Shown here in pieces: positions 1 through 11,624 of a stretch of 64,000 bases of DNA. A program made the position numbers and the translations under genes. Every line of letters starts with the position of its first letter. Position 1 is the stretch's first letter. The notes under the pieces are model-generated. The model was not told where the DNA came from, made no database searches, and saw only the letters and a list, made by a program, of their open reading frames with translations. Source of the DNA: Terana coerulea (taxonomy: Eukaryota > Basidiomycota > Agaricomycetes > Polyporales > Phanerochaetaceae); the NCBI GenBank assembly GCA_024811115.1, contig JAKOGH010000002.1:657682-721681 (forward strand). Direction: 5' to 3'.

Positions 1-271
1 ATAATGTTGGCGATTTTCACATAACAATCGGAAGGAAGGGGGTGGGAGCCTCCTTCAGCCCGTCACACCAATTTGGATAGAGATGCTCATGCGGAATCGG
101 TTCCGGGGCTACTAATGTTTGCAAGTCGACATCCTCGTGAGGATGCTCGACTAGGTAGAACTGGTCATCTTCCTTCCAACCTATCAGCGCGTGGAGGAAA
201 GTTGGTCTTCTTCGTTTTCTGTGGGGCGAGTCGCCAAAGATACGGGCTGAAAAGAGTAACTCGCGTGCCAT
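1..271 (-). pseudogene. Kinase/Rossmann fusion protein, third copy (5' part only, frameshifted)
   Basis: This is the N-terminal part of the same protein encoded intact at 46149-47963; the gene runs off the window edge. The ATG is at 271-269. The segment contains the conserved motifs LIGWKED, EHPHEDVDLQTL and LKEAPTP. Just before the expected kinase beta-3 lysine motif (VKI) the frame is lost in a C-run (about positions 25-35), giving an early stop. The identical one-base difference occurs in the copy at 42102. It may be true decay or a systematic base-call error in the C-run. The upstream leader, including a reading frame starting MANAHRLR, is open and in frame with this start here, unlike in the other copies. 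Identity by paralogy is strong; functionality is doubtful. Confidence 0.7.
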
Positions 272-820
272 AGCTATGAACAGAGCTAATTGCGAGTGTT
301 GGAGGTTGTGAGTGGCAGGAGGAACCGAGCGAAGTAGTAGAGCGAGTCTAATAGGGGCGAAGATACTGTTAGTAAGCCTGTCGAGGATAACAAATGTTGA
401 AATACGCCCCTGCTCGCAGAGCAGTTCTGTTTGTGCACGTTGACGGCGGAGTCTGTGTGCATTGGCCATGATGCTTTGTTGTTGTACTGTAGTGATCGTG
501 GCCAGACCGAGATGAAAAGGGCGCTTGCTGCCAAATGGCCATCCTGCATTACGTAACGTTGCTAGCAAGCAGTGCTCGCTTGACGTTCGCATATAAGTAG
601 TGTGCCACCCTCACTCAATGGACTGTACGCCGACACAAGAGACCAGTATCAGGATCGACTGTCATCCTATACTCCCTCGGCCTATTACGTAGTCAGCTAC
701 GGAGACTAACGCCGACAATATTATTTACTGCCAATATAGATGTATAAGAGACGGATACTAGTAGTGTACGTGCGTCTAATCAACAGTCAACAGTCAACAA
801 TATCCAGACAGTGCTTGCTT

Positions 821-1427
821 TCAGTCGCGTTGAGCCGAACTCATACTACGCGACATGGCTAGTATATCGATGTCCAAAGCAATGATCGGAGGGGGCTAGC
901 GTAGAGAACGTTAATCAGCACAATTCTGAGCAGTCCAGTGAGGGGAGTCCGTACCACAGGTGTGTCACTGGGCTTGGTCTTCTTCGAAGAGGTCGCCGCA
1001 GAGGCATCGTTGGACCGAGTTGCTCCTTGGGCCGTCGGCTTAGCCTGCGGCTGCTTGGTCGACGCCGTCGCTTCCGAGGAGGTCTTTGGCTTCTTGCTGA
1101 CAGGTGCCGCCGTCGAGGTCGTCTTTGCTTTCCTCTTGGTCTGAACAGGCTCGGCCTCAGGCTCGAATCGGGAACCACCGCCAGACTCGGAGTCGTCGTA
1201 GTCTTCCCCCGGGAATTTAGTCCATTTGCAGCCTTTCTTCCCGCAGTCGCCGATACAGACACTCGTCCACACTCCCCTCACACGGTAAGACTTGAACTTG
1301 CAGAACAGCACAGGAACTTGAGAGACACCCATGTCGCACGGGCAACTGTCGGTCAGGGAGGTGGAATCATAAATCTAAGGATGACTTCAGTTCAAGCTCA
1401 AAGCTATCCGAAGATGCTACTTACCAT
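821..1427 (-). CDS. Small Cys/Lys-rich protein of the triplicated cassette, left copy
   Basis: The coding parts are 1427-1425 (ATG alone), 1374-955 and 895-821, giving 165 residues. The first intron (50 nt) follows the start codon directly. The second intron (954-896) is supported because the spliced 3' exon matches the 41018 paralogue mainly through third-position changes. The N-terminal half has five cysteines in a pattern shared by all copies: CxC, then FCK, then DC-x4-CK. The C-terminal half is rich in Lys, Ser, Thr and Ala with nuclear-localisation-like patches (TKRKAK, SKKPK). The Cys pattern could bind a metal or form disulfides; this is inference. I recognise no family. It lies about 550 bp upstream of the kinase-fusion gene, on the same strand. 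Confidence 0.75.
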
Positions 1428-1700
1428 GTTGGCAGCGAACGTGTGGTTGTTTTTGTGGGAGTGAGAGCGAGAGTGCTAAGATCTGAGAGCTGAGAGCCGC
1501 GAGAAGATGGCGGTAGAGTCGGTTTTGAGGAAGTATATATACTGCTCTCGAGCCAGCGCGTAGCCTGTGGTCCTACCTCGAGCATCTGCGCGCGATAGCC
1601 CTCACCTTTGTTTGGGCCACGCATCAAGCGGGGTGGTCAGTGGTTGTCGACGAAAGACAAACCAGTATGTGGCCTCTAGAATCGCACAACAGGTGGTGCT
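1428..1700 (-). promoter_or_regulatory. Conserved core promoter of the cassette, left copy
   Basis: A TATATATA box lies at about 1534-1541. It is followed toward the gene by the block CGACTCTACCGCCATCTT, a CT-rich stretch and CCCACAAAAACAACC just before the ATG. The same blocks, in the same order and spacing, occur upstream of the other two copies. A distal block with GTTTGTCTTTCGTC and ACCACTGACC is also shared. The TATA-to-ATG distance is about 110 bp. Confidence 0.7.
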
Positions 1701-1843
1701 TTAGCTCAGCGCTTCTCAGTTTGACCGTGGATGCGTACCTGAAACACTTGGGGGCGTCGCCCAAAACGCCAGATAAGGTCGCGTGCTGCAGGCCTCCCAG
1801 CAGCCACGAAGTGGTCTGACATAGCATACCGACAGGACATTTG

Positions 1844-2269
1844 TTAAGGGGCTAGAAACTCGTTCCGGAAGTGAGGGACCACGCATGCCGGGACAAAGCG
1901 TTGTGCCAGATACTCCATCAAGGCCAACGCTTTGTTCCTGATGGAGCCGCCCTCGACGACGTGGATGGTCCTATGCGGTGTGACGACGCGTTGATTGGAG
2001 AAAGCATTGTCTTTAGCCGCAGAAGTCATCTGGATCCAAGGTATCAACGCTGAATATCGATGGTTCAACGACTGGCCTGTGAGTTGTCTGGGTAGTCTTG
2101 CTGCATGCCACTCAAGTCCGCGGTAGGCGCCGTCTCTGATGGGAACCGCCAGGTTCTTCGTCGCTCTGAGATGCAGGAACAGAGCGAGGCGACTGGTTGT
2201 GCACAATGATTTACGGACGCGGCACGGCGGTGGCACGAAGCAAGTTACGACAGAACCAGTGTCATTCAC
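1844..2269 (-). other. Conserved upstream segment of the cassette, possibly a decayed ORF (left copy)
   Basis: A 141-codon open frame is related to sequence upstream of both other cassette copies. Its best conserved part is the peptide RNKALALMEYLAQRF, which exactly overlaps a hairpin (1892-1936). In the copy at 40.5 kb the same frame has a stop, so a protein-coding role is doubtful. The 5' part (CFVPPPCR region) also matches DNA near 40180 and 44340. Either an old gene that has decayed, or a conserved non-coding element that looks open by chance. Confidence 0.45.
1892..1936. repeat. Cassette hairpin, left copy (12-bp arms, 21-nt loop)
   Basis: Arms are 1892-1903 and 1925-1936, with a 21-nt loop. 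Eleven positions pair perfectly and the outermost pair is G-T on the plus strand. Arm sequence GACAAAGCGTTG pairs with CAACGCTTTGTT. The same structure is found at 40528-40572 and 44639-44683. Confidence 0.75.
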
Positions 2270-2384
2270 AAAATCATCTGAGTGGGGATGTCACAAAATG
2301 TCTATAAGTCAAAATCTACGCAGATGTTGTCAGGTTCTACGTAAACAATTTAGTTTTGAAAAGGACAGTACCGTAACGAGAACT

Positions 2385-3445
2385 CTACGATCTCCTTACC
2401 CTTCTCCACAGCTTTTGAAGTAGCGACGCCCGTGGTTGTACGTTCGGTGACTCCTCGACAATCTCACGCTTGAGGAAACGACCAGGATCCTCGCCACGTA
2501 CCGCGACACCGTTGCTGTCGGCGACATATTTTCGTACACCCTTGACGAACGCTGCCTCAAGATATCGCATCGCCATACTTTCCCGCTGCCAGACTCCAGT
2601 TGTCCAGATCGAAAGAGGCCCGTCCCTCGCAGACTTCGGCTGAGGGACTGTGACAGTGCTTGCTCCCCCTTCTTTCTCGGATTGGAGACTCGTTATGCTT
2701 GTCACGTCGGAGGTGGGCGATGAGCGGCGACGTGAGATGCGATTGGCCATGACGACGTCGGTGAAGACACGGTCGCCTACCACTATAAGTTCGTCATCGC
2801 GCACAGGAGCTGGTAGTGATGAGAAGTATTTTCGGATGGAAGAGATGCAGGAGTACGACGGCTTGAAGACTTTGTGACGGAGGACTGGTGCAACCAGATG
2901 ATATGTCACGGATTCGGCCTAGAATGCTAGCGTTGAGAGTACTGGACAAATAAAAATGTGGATGGGCGCGCACTTGGATTTCGCCAGGGTCAAGGCGGGT
3001 TCCTGCAGAATTGCTGACTATGAGAACGTTCCCTTCACCGAAGGCGTCTCGGCATTCTTGCCATGCTTCCTATACTTTCTCATTCAGTTTGTAGACATGA
3101 GCAAACGCGTATGGCGACGCACCTTCAATTCGGGAACGAGTTGATCCTTATGCGGCACAGTCTTCGACGCGCTCCACCTCAGAGGTTTGTAGATATTGCC
3201 AAAAGACCGCAACTCACCAGACAATTATCCTTGTCAAACACAGCACCTCTATATCCAGCCTTTCTTAGCTCAATAAAATCAAGCTGGCGGATATCTTCCT
3301 GTAATTACGCACTCAACCTCCTGTGCACTTTAAGGCGCGTGAGCTGGGGAACGGACTGACCTCGAACGACCATTGAAGGGATAACCAAGCGCGGTGCAAT
3401 GATGAGATGCAAAGGAACTAGCGTTCCGGGTAGATTAAATGGCAT
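2385..3445 (-). CDS. GEP4: Mitochondrial phosphatidylglycerophosphatase (GEP4/PGP phosphatase, HAD family)
   Basis: Converts phosphatidylglycerophosphate to phosphatidylglycerol in the cardiolipin pathway at the mitochondrial inner membrane (family knowledge). Five exons: 3445-3361, 3294-3218, 3161-3123, 3069-2974 and 2918-2385, totalling 276 residues. The start MPFNLPGTLVPLHLI is the usual family N-terminus. HAD motif I is FDKDNCLT, motif II is IVSNSAG, and the late motif is VVGDRVFTDVVMANR. The C-terminal WTTGVWQRE segment is also typical. Introns are short and all phases agree. Exon 3 is only 39 nt. No frameshift is needed. Confidence 0.9.
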
Positions 3446-3919
3446 CGTTTGGTAGCCGGCAGGGTTGGAAGAGGGAAGGCGTTTGGCCCTTGGAGTGCGC
3501 GAGGAGGAAGTCGTGGTGGCACGGATCACTCCGAACCTCTCCCGAGCCGACCAGGTTGGCGGCTAGAAAACGTTGAGGTCTGCTGTCGGCCTATCACGCG
3601 TACATGTACAGCAGCATGTCCTACAGCCCAAGTACAACCCTACTACTTCTGTTGTGTCCAGTTTGAGAAACCCATTATAAAAATTCATGCACAGAAATAT
3701 CGAGACTTGACACTCAGGTACTACAATATCAAGAAAGATAGTACAAAACGATAACTCAAATGAACGATATGCGACTTCACGGAAGTCCTTCGTAACACCA
3801 CGCCACATCTCATACAAATACTTTACTCATACAACATAGACATTCTCCTTCTTTAACCTGTAATTTTCATCCAAGCTCCGGAAATATTCAACACGAGCTT
3901 GACGAGCCCGAGCTTCGTC
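3446..3919. other. Intergenic region between GEP4 and the next gene
   Basis: About 470 bp between the 5' end of GEP4 and the 3' end of the gene at 3920-5696 (both on the minus strand). It should hold the GEP4 promoter and the terminator of the upstream gene. I see AT-rich sequence at 3660-3850 and no coding signal. Confidence 0.5.
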
Positions 3920-5696
3920 CTATGAAGTAGTCCATGGTCCAAAGTCAGCTCTGTCAATCCGACAAGAGCGTCCAGTCCCGAGCATGAGGGACACGCACCG
4001 AGTCCTCCTCTCCAACTTTGACAGGACCAGCTCTGCCCTTTCCCTTTCCCTTCTCCTTCCCGCTCTTGGCCTTCTGCTGGGCGTTACCGGGCGGCCGTCC
4101 CCGACCGCGTTTCTTTGGCGGGCTGGGGGCGGCGGGCGCAGCCTCGGCGGCGGCTTAGTGATGACGACTTCGACTCGAGGCCGCTTGACAGAGAACTGCT
4201 TCTTCGCAGGGGGCCTTGCGTTTGCCCTTGGCAAGCGGAGAGGCTACAGAAGACGCATCGAAATCGCTGTCGCTCTCGTCCGCGTCGCTTTCATCGCGGG
4301 GTCGCGCTGGACTAAGGATCTTGGCTGGGCTCGCCGACTTTCGCCCTCTCGCTTGCCCTGCTTTCGAGCTCTCACCGACGGCGATGTTGGAGAGATGCAT
4401 GGAGTGTTTCTTAGCCGGTCGCTTGGGTAGCAGCTTCTCTAAATTTCTCGCTGCTACCAGAGGGTCCTCGTCGTCATCTGCGTCGCTCTCCTGGTCCACT
4501 TTCATCGGCCTGACGCTTCTCGGAGGTAGCATGGCACCGCGCGCCCGCTTGGCAGCAGCCAGTGGAGTTGATATAGGTGTCGGGCTCGGGAATCCGGCTT
4601 TGACCTTCTTGATAGTCGAGCTCTGCACGTGAACCGGCGTGGAGCCTGGGAATGCACGTCCTTTGCCCTTCTTCGCGGGAGAACTCAGGAGGTGCAAAGG
4701 ACGCGACACGGTCAACGGTTTCGTGGGTGAGGGCGAGGACAGCGGCGACTCTGCGAGACTTCGGTCACAAGGCGTACCTTCTCGCGAAGAAAACGGAGAG
4801 GCTAGTGGTAGAATGTTGCCGACATGCTGCGGGCGTGGGGTACGTGTGGGGTCGTCTTCCTCCTCGGTAGTCTCGAGTGCAGCATCTTGTGGAGGTTCGA
4901 CGTTCTCATCCTCCATTGGTTCGTAGCTGCGCTCGGTTATTCTATGCGCGTCGTGCGGCTGTGGCTCCTCAGCGTACATGTCCTCAAGGTCGTCACTGGG
5001 ATGATAAGGCGTAGGTGCGCGATCGAGCTCGACAGCGATTGCCGCAGAGGTAGAAGCAACCGGCACTGCGTCAAAGGCCAGCTCTCCAAACGGCGCACGC
5101 GCTCGAGCGACCTCCTTGCCCTTGCCTTTAGGCGGCGGCAGAGGCATAGCGTAGATTCCACTTTTACGACGCACTTCGCGCTCCACCTTCAGTCGTCGTT
5201 CGAGAGCTTTGAAACCAAATGGATCGTCAGAGGACGAGTCAACCTTCGGCCTCTCGTCTGGTATGACGACCTCTTCATTGACGTTGTCGCGCTCCTCTTC
5301 ATACTGTGGTTCGGCAGGCGGACGATTCTCTGCGTCGTCATCGAACGACGATATGGAAGGCGGTGAAGAAGGCGGTAGGGGAGAAAATGACGGATCTACG
5401 GATTTCTTCGCGCTATGAACAACGCGTGTGCGACGGACGACCGGGGTGGATTCTGGGTCTGTGGATAAGGGAGGACCTCCGGCATGCGGTCTGGTAGATG
5501 AATGAGGCGCAGGACGCCGCGAGATTTGTGGCAGCTCATCGTCCTCCTCGACGGCCTTCAAGTCAAGTGCAGGAATGCGACCAGACTTGCCAATGAGCTG
5601 CTCTTTCAACTGGGCAGTGGCCTTTGCTGACCGCTTCGACTGTGGAGTGTTTCCAGGGGTGACATCCCGCAGGACTTTGCGGTTTCGTGTCCTCAT
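3920..5696 (-). CDS. Large disordered, Ser/Pro-rich basic nuclear protein
   Basis: The chosen start is MRTRNRKVLRDVTPGN at 5696; an upstream in-frame ATG at 5795 exists but looks like 5' leader. The protein is mostly low complexity, with SP/TP sites, KRSAK and GKGK patches and acidic runs, as in cell-cycle-phosphorylated chromatin proteins. One compact motif stands out: DDPFGFKALERRLK near residue 170. An FGF motif in a disordered protein recalls the Pds5-binding motif of sororin, but this is a weak analogy. The frame breaks at a run of five G on the plus strand (4209-4213); the other frame continues sensibly as AKKQFSVKRPRVEVV and ends in a basic tail at 3920, with a possible 48-nt final intron. 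Function unknown. Confidence 0.6.
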
Positions 5697-6044
5697 GAAG
5701 ATAGTGTGTGAGTGAACAGATAGTAGTGCGAAGTGTTCAAATCGAAAGGCAGCGTTGTCGTCGTCGATTTCAGCACGGTGGCGGCCTCTCTGCACGAGTT
5801 GTCACGGTCGCCGTGATGTCAATGCTCGTTAAACGTGACAGGGCTTGGGCGTGATTGTGCACGTGAGATGGATCGGCGATCGAGATTTCAGATCACCCTC
5901 TTCAGATTTGTCAACGCCCGCTTCTCCTGCTGCAGACGGCGCTCAAACAGTCCTCGAAGCTTACGGCTTCACTCACGACTTATTCCAGCCTATGGGCTCA
6001 ACTTGAAGGACTGAAACCTCAGAGAAACCCGGACTGTTATCAGT
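5697..6044. promoter_or_regulatory. Divergent intergenic promoter region
   Basis: About 350 bp separate the divergently transcribed disordered-protein gene (minus) and KRI1 (plus). It presumably serves both genes. I see no TATA box. Confidence 0.5.
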
Positions 6045-8572
6045 ATGGCGCGAGATGACATTCTTGCTTCAGACGACTCAGACACAGAGTCAATCCACGA
6101 GCTCACCATCAATGAGCACTATGCGAAGGCGTTCGAATACAAGAAAGAACGAGAGGAGCTTCAAAAACGTACGTCTAGGGAGCTGAGAAGATGTTAAGCT
6201 AAACTGAGCATAGATTAGTGAAGGAAAAGTACGGCTCCGACGCAGAAGAAGATGATGGCGATGAAGAGGACTCAGAGGACGCTGAGTCTGAAGATGAGGA
6301 TGGCGAGGAGCTCACACCTGCTGTGGACGCAGCGATTCTTCGGACGCTAGCTCGAATCAAGCGTAAAGACCCAAGCATCTATCAGTTAGACAAGGGGGTT
6401 TTCGAAGGTGCGTGCCTGTGCTAAGCAGGAATATGTCACAGTTCGCTGAGGCACAGCGTAGAGGAAGTCCAAAAACAGGCGAACGTAAGACTACTTTACG
6501 GGCTCCGAAGGACAAGGTATGTCCTATGGCACACATTCCGCTTGCTTCGTGTCTCACAACATTAAACTTTTGACACAGTCCAAGCCGTTGACCATCAAGC
6601 AGCAAAACATCCAAGCCGCTCTCAATCCTGACTCTCGTTCTCCGTCTCCGGAACCCCTGACCCACGTCAAGGAGCAGGCCGCCCTACGGGATGAGACAAT
6701 CGCGGCGTTCCACACTGCAGTGTCGGACGACGAAGACGACCTGCTTGTCCCTCGTGAGAAGACGAAGGACGAGATGGAACTTGAGGAAGAGGAGTACCAG
6801 GAGTTCCTGCAGCGCGAAGTCGGCGAGGACTTGCGCAATCTCATCACGGTCGAGGAGGGCAGCAGTGCACTTCTTCCTGAGGATGGCGCCGAAGAGACAT
6901 CTGCAACGAAGAAGGTGAAGAGGGCTAAGAAGGAGAAAGCTAAAGCAAACTCAGGAAAGGGTAAGGCAGAAGAGGACCAGGAGTTTCTCATGAAGTGCGT
7001 GACCATGTTACTGTTTCTGCTACGAACTCTAACAGACGTTTCTGCTTGTAGCTACATCCTGAACCGCGGATGGCTAGACCGTTCTACGAAGCGGCTTCCG
7101 ACTTACCACGAAATCACTGGCCCAAGCAAGAAAGACAAGGGCAAGGGACGTGCAGACTCGGTTATGGAGGTCGATGAGGACGTCGCAGAGGAAGTCGAAT
7201 CCGACGCAGAGGCGGAGGCGGAAGGCCTTGCCGATCCTCTCGAAGACGAGGACTTTGAAGAAGTTGCGGACCGCTTCGAGACCTCGTATAACTTCCGGTT
7301 TGAGGAACCGTAAGTCAGCCCCCGCATATAATCATATGCACGCTGACGTCGTGTGTTTTATTCCACGCAGAGGAGCGGATCAGGTACCACGGTACCCTCG
7401 TAACTTGGACTCTGCGGTCCGTCGAGAAGATAGCCGTCGGAAGGATACACGAGAAAAGAAGAAAGCGCGCAAGGAAGAAGAACTGCTGCAAAAGAAAGAG
7501 GAGGTAAAAAGGCTAAAGGCCTTGAAAATGAAGGAGGTCAGGGCGAAGTTGGAGCGGATAGGCAAGGAGGGAGGCGTGACACTCGATGACACTGCTGGTA
7601 CGCCTCCGTCGATCGTTCGTTGGTTCGGCTTTGTGCTCAATACCGCATATAGCCTTGCAGGAGCTTGACCTCGAAGGCGACTGGGACCCAGATGCGCACG
7701 ACAAGCAGATGTCTAAGCTCTACGGCATGGACGACGACGAAGCATTCGACGAAGAGAAGCCGCACTGGGAGGACGACATAGACATCGGAGATATCATGCC
7801 AGAGGAGGGCGAGTCGTCCAAGAAAAAGAAGAAGAAGAAAAAGAAGAAAGCACAGGAGGAGGAGGAGGAAGGTGTGAACGTGGATGAGATGGATGCAGAC
7901 GTTGTGAAAGAGGCGGATGACGAGGAGTGGGACGGTACGGAAGAGATGAGAAAAAGGAAGCTGGAGGAGTACATGGACGAGATCTACGGGCTTGACTTCA
8001 ACGACATGGTACGTACCGTCTCGCCGGTACTGAATGAGTTTATAACTCCCGTTATGCTATAGGTTGCCGGTATGCCCACCCGGTTCAAATATGCGAAAGT
8101 CCAGTCACAGTCCTTCGCCCTCAACCCGGTCGAAATCTTGCTCGCAACCGACGCCGAGCTGAATCAGTACATGGGCATCAAGAAGTACGCTCCGTACCGT
8201 AAAGATGGCTCGAACTGGGACAAAGATCGTGGCACGCGATTAAAGGAGCTCAAGCAGAAGGTCCAGGAGCGTGGAGCGAAGCTTGGCGCGGGACAGGATC
8301 TAGCAACCGTACTTCCTGACAAGCCGGCGAAGAAGAGGAAGGGCAAGAAGGAGCGTATGAAGGAGAAGGCAGCTGCAGCCGGCGGTGAAGGTGTTGACCT
8401 GGAGGCAGACGGGGACGTAGCTCTTGCGGAGGAAGAGCCAGCTCCTTCGAAGGGCATGAAGAGGAAAATCAGTGATGAAGCTCCCGCCGCAACGGAGGCC
8501 ACTGCCGAGGGTCGTCGAAGAGGAAGCGAAAGCGTCATCGGAAGACTGCTGCTGCTGACACCTGAGGCCTGA
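6045..8572 (+). CDS. KRI1: Ribosome biogenesis protein KRI1
   Basis: Nucleolar factor for 40S pre-ribosome assembly. Exons: 6045-6168, 6219-6407, 6462-6516, 6579-6994, 7052-7309, 7371-7597, 7653-8008 and 8063-8572. Family hallmarks in order: LTINEHYAKAFEYKKEREELQ, acidic stretch, KRKDPSIYQLDKGVFE, EFLM-NYILNRGWLDR, YNFRFEEPGADQV.PRYPRN, LDLEGDWDPDAHDKQM, a lysine run, EEYMDEIYGLDFNDM and MPTRFKYAKV. Two one-base contractions are apparent: an A5 run at about 6471-6475 (family expects KTGE in frame) and a GGG at about 8511 (the other frame gives a normal basic tail ending KRKRKRHRKT, stop at 8565). Since KRI1 is essential, sequence error is likelier than decay. Restored length is about 709 residues, normal for the family. 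Confidence 0.88.
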
Positions 8573-9435
8573 GGACTTGCGAGGACCTTGGTCTGCTTGG
8601 TACTGCGCTTGACTCTCATCTGTATATTCCGCTGTTGATGTTCGCTTGGTTTGTGCAATACAGAAGTTCATCCACGACCAACAAGCTCGTCTGCTCATAC
8701 ACCGTCATCGACCCGCGATACCAATCGTGTAAGATCTCAAGATCTCATGGCCCGTATACCTGCGCTATTATATTTTGGCCATGCTCATGGTCCACTGTCA
8801 GCGACAATCAAATCTGGCCGCCGTCCTTGACTCCAGTGAGCCACTCACCCACCAAGTACTCACTCAACACGTAAAGACCGTCTCTCGATTTGCTGCCTTC
8901 CGTACAACTACCTTTTACTGCCGTATAGAGAAATACTCTAGTTATGTATGATTGCCTGGAACTCTGGTTCTGCCTACCAGCTTGAGCGCGAGATCGTTCG
9001 GTATGACTTCCTGCTAAAACTCGGAAAACTCGGTACGGAAGATGAGCAGAGTCCCTGCCGCCCTGCCGCCGGTGCGCGGGAGATGCGAGTAAAGAAGGTC
9101 GTCTGGCGGATGCCGAGAGAACCAGGTTGACGTCGACGAGTTCCGACTTCTTGTGTGAAACGGCCATCTGCTCGTCCCTGGTCTGTGCGACGTCCGACAT
9201 CTCTCCCCATATAACTGCAATGTGCTGCGCTGCCTCCTCGGTGCGATCTTCACTGGGCCCGGGAAATGCAGACACCGATCACAGCTCCTGTCCTCTGTAA
9301 TCACACTCACATCGCGCCATAACTTTTCACCTACCCCATCCCTCTCGGACCACCATGCCAGACCATCCGGATCGTCTTATAATCTCTCCCATCCCCATCC
9401 CTCCTTAGCCCCCAGGAGTGAGCGTATTGTACAAG
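8573..9435. other. Intergenic region between KRI1 and PanB
   Basis: About 860 bp with the 3' end of KRI1 and the promoter of PanB. The last 150 bp before the PanB start are CT-rich (CCCCATCCCTC patches), as is common in basidiomycete core promoters. A minus-strand open frame at 8808-9275 was considered and not called. Confidence 0.5.
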
Positions 9436-10483
9436 ATGTCCACGACACTCGTCTCGAACGCTTTGCGCAGGAAAATCCGCCGGGAGGTTGTGCAGGCGCG
9501 CAGATGGATGAGCGTGCGTCCGGAAGAGAAGCCTGAAAGTCGCCCAAGTACGTCGTGTGCCTTCATTTCACTAGGATTTGCGTTGATCTTCGGTACTAGT
9601 ACGTAAAAAGGTCACCATCCAGCATCTGAACCAACTTCGCACCCATGGCACTCCGATTACCATGCTCACGGCTTACGATTTCCCCACTGGCCGCGCCTGC
9701 GAGACTCATCAGATCGACATAACGCTCGTCGGCGACTCGCTCGCCCAAGTCTGTCTGGGATATGACTCTACTACGCGCCTCAGCATGGACGAGATGGTGC
9801 ACCATTGTAAAGCGGTCGCCCGAGGCAGCAAGACGCCGTTCCTCGTCGCAGACATGCCTTTCGGGTCGTACCACGCAAGCGTGGAAGACACTGTGCGGAA
9901 TGCGTTTCGACTCGTTCAAGAAGGCGGGGTAGAAGGTGTCAAGATCGAGGGCGGCATGGAGGTCGTCGACGTCGTCCACAAGCTCACCACCGCCGGCATA
10001 CCCGTCATGGCCCACGTCGGCCTCCTGCCACAGCGGCACACTCAGTCCTCAGGGTACAAGGTGCAGGGCAAGGACGCCCGCTCAGCGGTGCACATCCTCG
10101 AAAGTGCTCTTGCGCTTGAGCAAGCGGGTGCGTTCGCCATGGTCCTCGAAGCCATCCCCCAGTCCCTCGGCCACTACATCACACGCCGCCTGCACTACAC
10201 CCCCACGATCGGCATCGGCGCAGGGCCCCAGACCGACGGGCAGGTGCTCGTCTGGGACGACCTGCTGGGGACGTGGAACGGCCACAAAGCCAAGTTTGTG
10301 CGCCGCTTCGGGGACGTGCGCGCCGAGGTCGAGCGCGGCGTGACCGGCTACATCCAGGCGGTCAGGGACAGGAGCTTCCCTTCCCCCGAGCGCGAGAGCT
10401 ACGACATGCCAAGCGAGGAGTGGCAGAAGTTCCTGGGTACGGTCGAACCCGGGGTCAGGATACGCGAGGCTTCCGGGGCTTAA
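9436..10483 (+). CDS. panB: 3-methyl-2-oxobutanoate hydroxymethyltransferase (ketopantoate hydroxymethyltransferase)
   Basis: Makes ketopantoate from 2-oxoisovalerate and methylene-tetrahydrofolate in pantothenate/CoA synthesis. Exons 9436-9547 and 9600-10483 give 331 residues, with a phase-1 intron of 52 nt. The N-terminal MSTTLVSNALRRKIRREVV segment is basic and serine-rich, which fits a mitochondrial presequence. The core has all family motifs: MLTAYDFPTGRACE, LVGDSLAQVCLGYDST, DMPFGSYHAS, GVKIEGG, MAHVGLLPQ, AFAMVLEAIP, TIGIGAGPQTDGQVLVWDD. No anomaly was seen. The ATG chosen gives the presequence and fits the exon phase. Confidence 0.93.
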
Positions 10484-11624
10484 TGGGGGCAGGGCGGTGG
10501 CTTGGATCTCGGATACGGTATCTATTAGCTTTTATTTTTACTGGTGTATTGTCTCGGGGTACTTGTAAGTGCAATGGCTCCGCATTAGCTCTCGTGTTAA
10601 CTTACATTGACAGTGAACGGAGTTACGCACGGAAACATATATACATGCAATACTTGAAATAATACATTGTATAGCTACACGTGGATAACGCGGTGTGAGG
10701 TCTGCTTGATGGGGACATACAGGAGAGGTGCATTCGTCACGGTATACTCGCTATACCGGACCCAAGCCCCTCCTTGGCGTATGCGCTGTGCCACTTCCCC
10801 GAGTAGCGATGTCGGGGGCTGGGAAATGCATCGAGTACGTACTTCTCAGGACACTTCAGCAACTGTGGCTTACTGAGAAAATCCTTATAGGGCCATACTC
10901 CCTGGTAGTTCAAAGCTTCGGAAGATCCGGGCTGGCATTTCGGGACTGGGTTCTATCCACATTTGCCGCTATAAGCTGCCGTCGAGAGTGATTAGTTTGT
11001 TGTGAGAGAGGTCTCCGCGAGTGGGCATGGACCTGACTACCGAGTTCCGACAGCCCTTCGTATTGCTCGTTGCGGATGGGTTGAAGGAAGCATTCGAGTG
11101 GCGGGGGATGTCTGACGCTTGAAGCTTAGACTTTGCTGCCGGCACTGTTGCAGCACAGGCAAACCCTCGTCGTGACTCGTTGCGGTCCGGCTACCAAACA
11201 GTATGTATTGATTATCTTTCAGGCGATACGTTCTTACGTGGATTGTCATCCAGATGTTTCCGGTTCTTTTTCAGAGACTCCGCAAATCGCTTGCGACTTT
11301 CATTCTCCAGGACAAGTATTCAATACACCGGGCGCTGGCTTTAGGTAAGTGCAGTCCTCGATATCTTCCTGACACGGCTGACCGAACTTAGACCCGTTGA
11401 GATACGTCTTGGTTATGTTGAGGCTCAGCGAGGTGAAAGAACCCCTTCCGTCGAACGAATCCAAGAAGCAAGACCTCCTACGCCTGGCGCTTATTATTGG
11501 GGCCGATTTCTCTCGACAAGGATTGGCCTTCGCGCGTATATATACGCGTAAACGCCCATTGCTGCCTTTTGTTCAACCACCTCCACCCCGATATCGCACC
11601 CGACGCACCGACCGCACGAAAGCT
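10484..11624. promoter_or_regulatory. Intergenic region with TATA promoter of the next gene
   Basis: About 1.1 kb. AT-rich sequence at 10510-10680 is probably the PanB 3' end. A strong TATATATA box inside GCGTATATATACGC lies at about 11537-11544, about 80 bp before the ATG at 11625. The middle part shows nothing I recognise. Confidence 0.5.

Noticed and set aside
7820..7862. AAG/GAG repeat resembling a microsatellite
   Set aside because: Lies within KRI1 and encodes its usual lysine/glutamate tract.
8808..9275. Minus-strand open frame between KRI1 and PanB, with the segment QEVIPNDLALKLVGR in a second frame
   Set aside because: It has no good ATG (begins GTG), and the intron needed to join the plausible parts has a poor donor. 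No family recognised.
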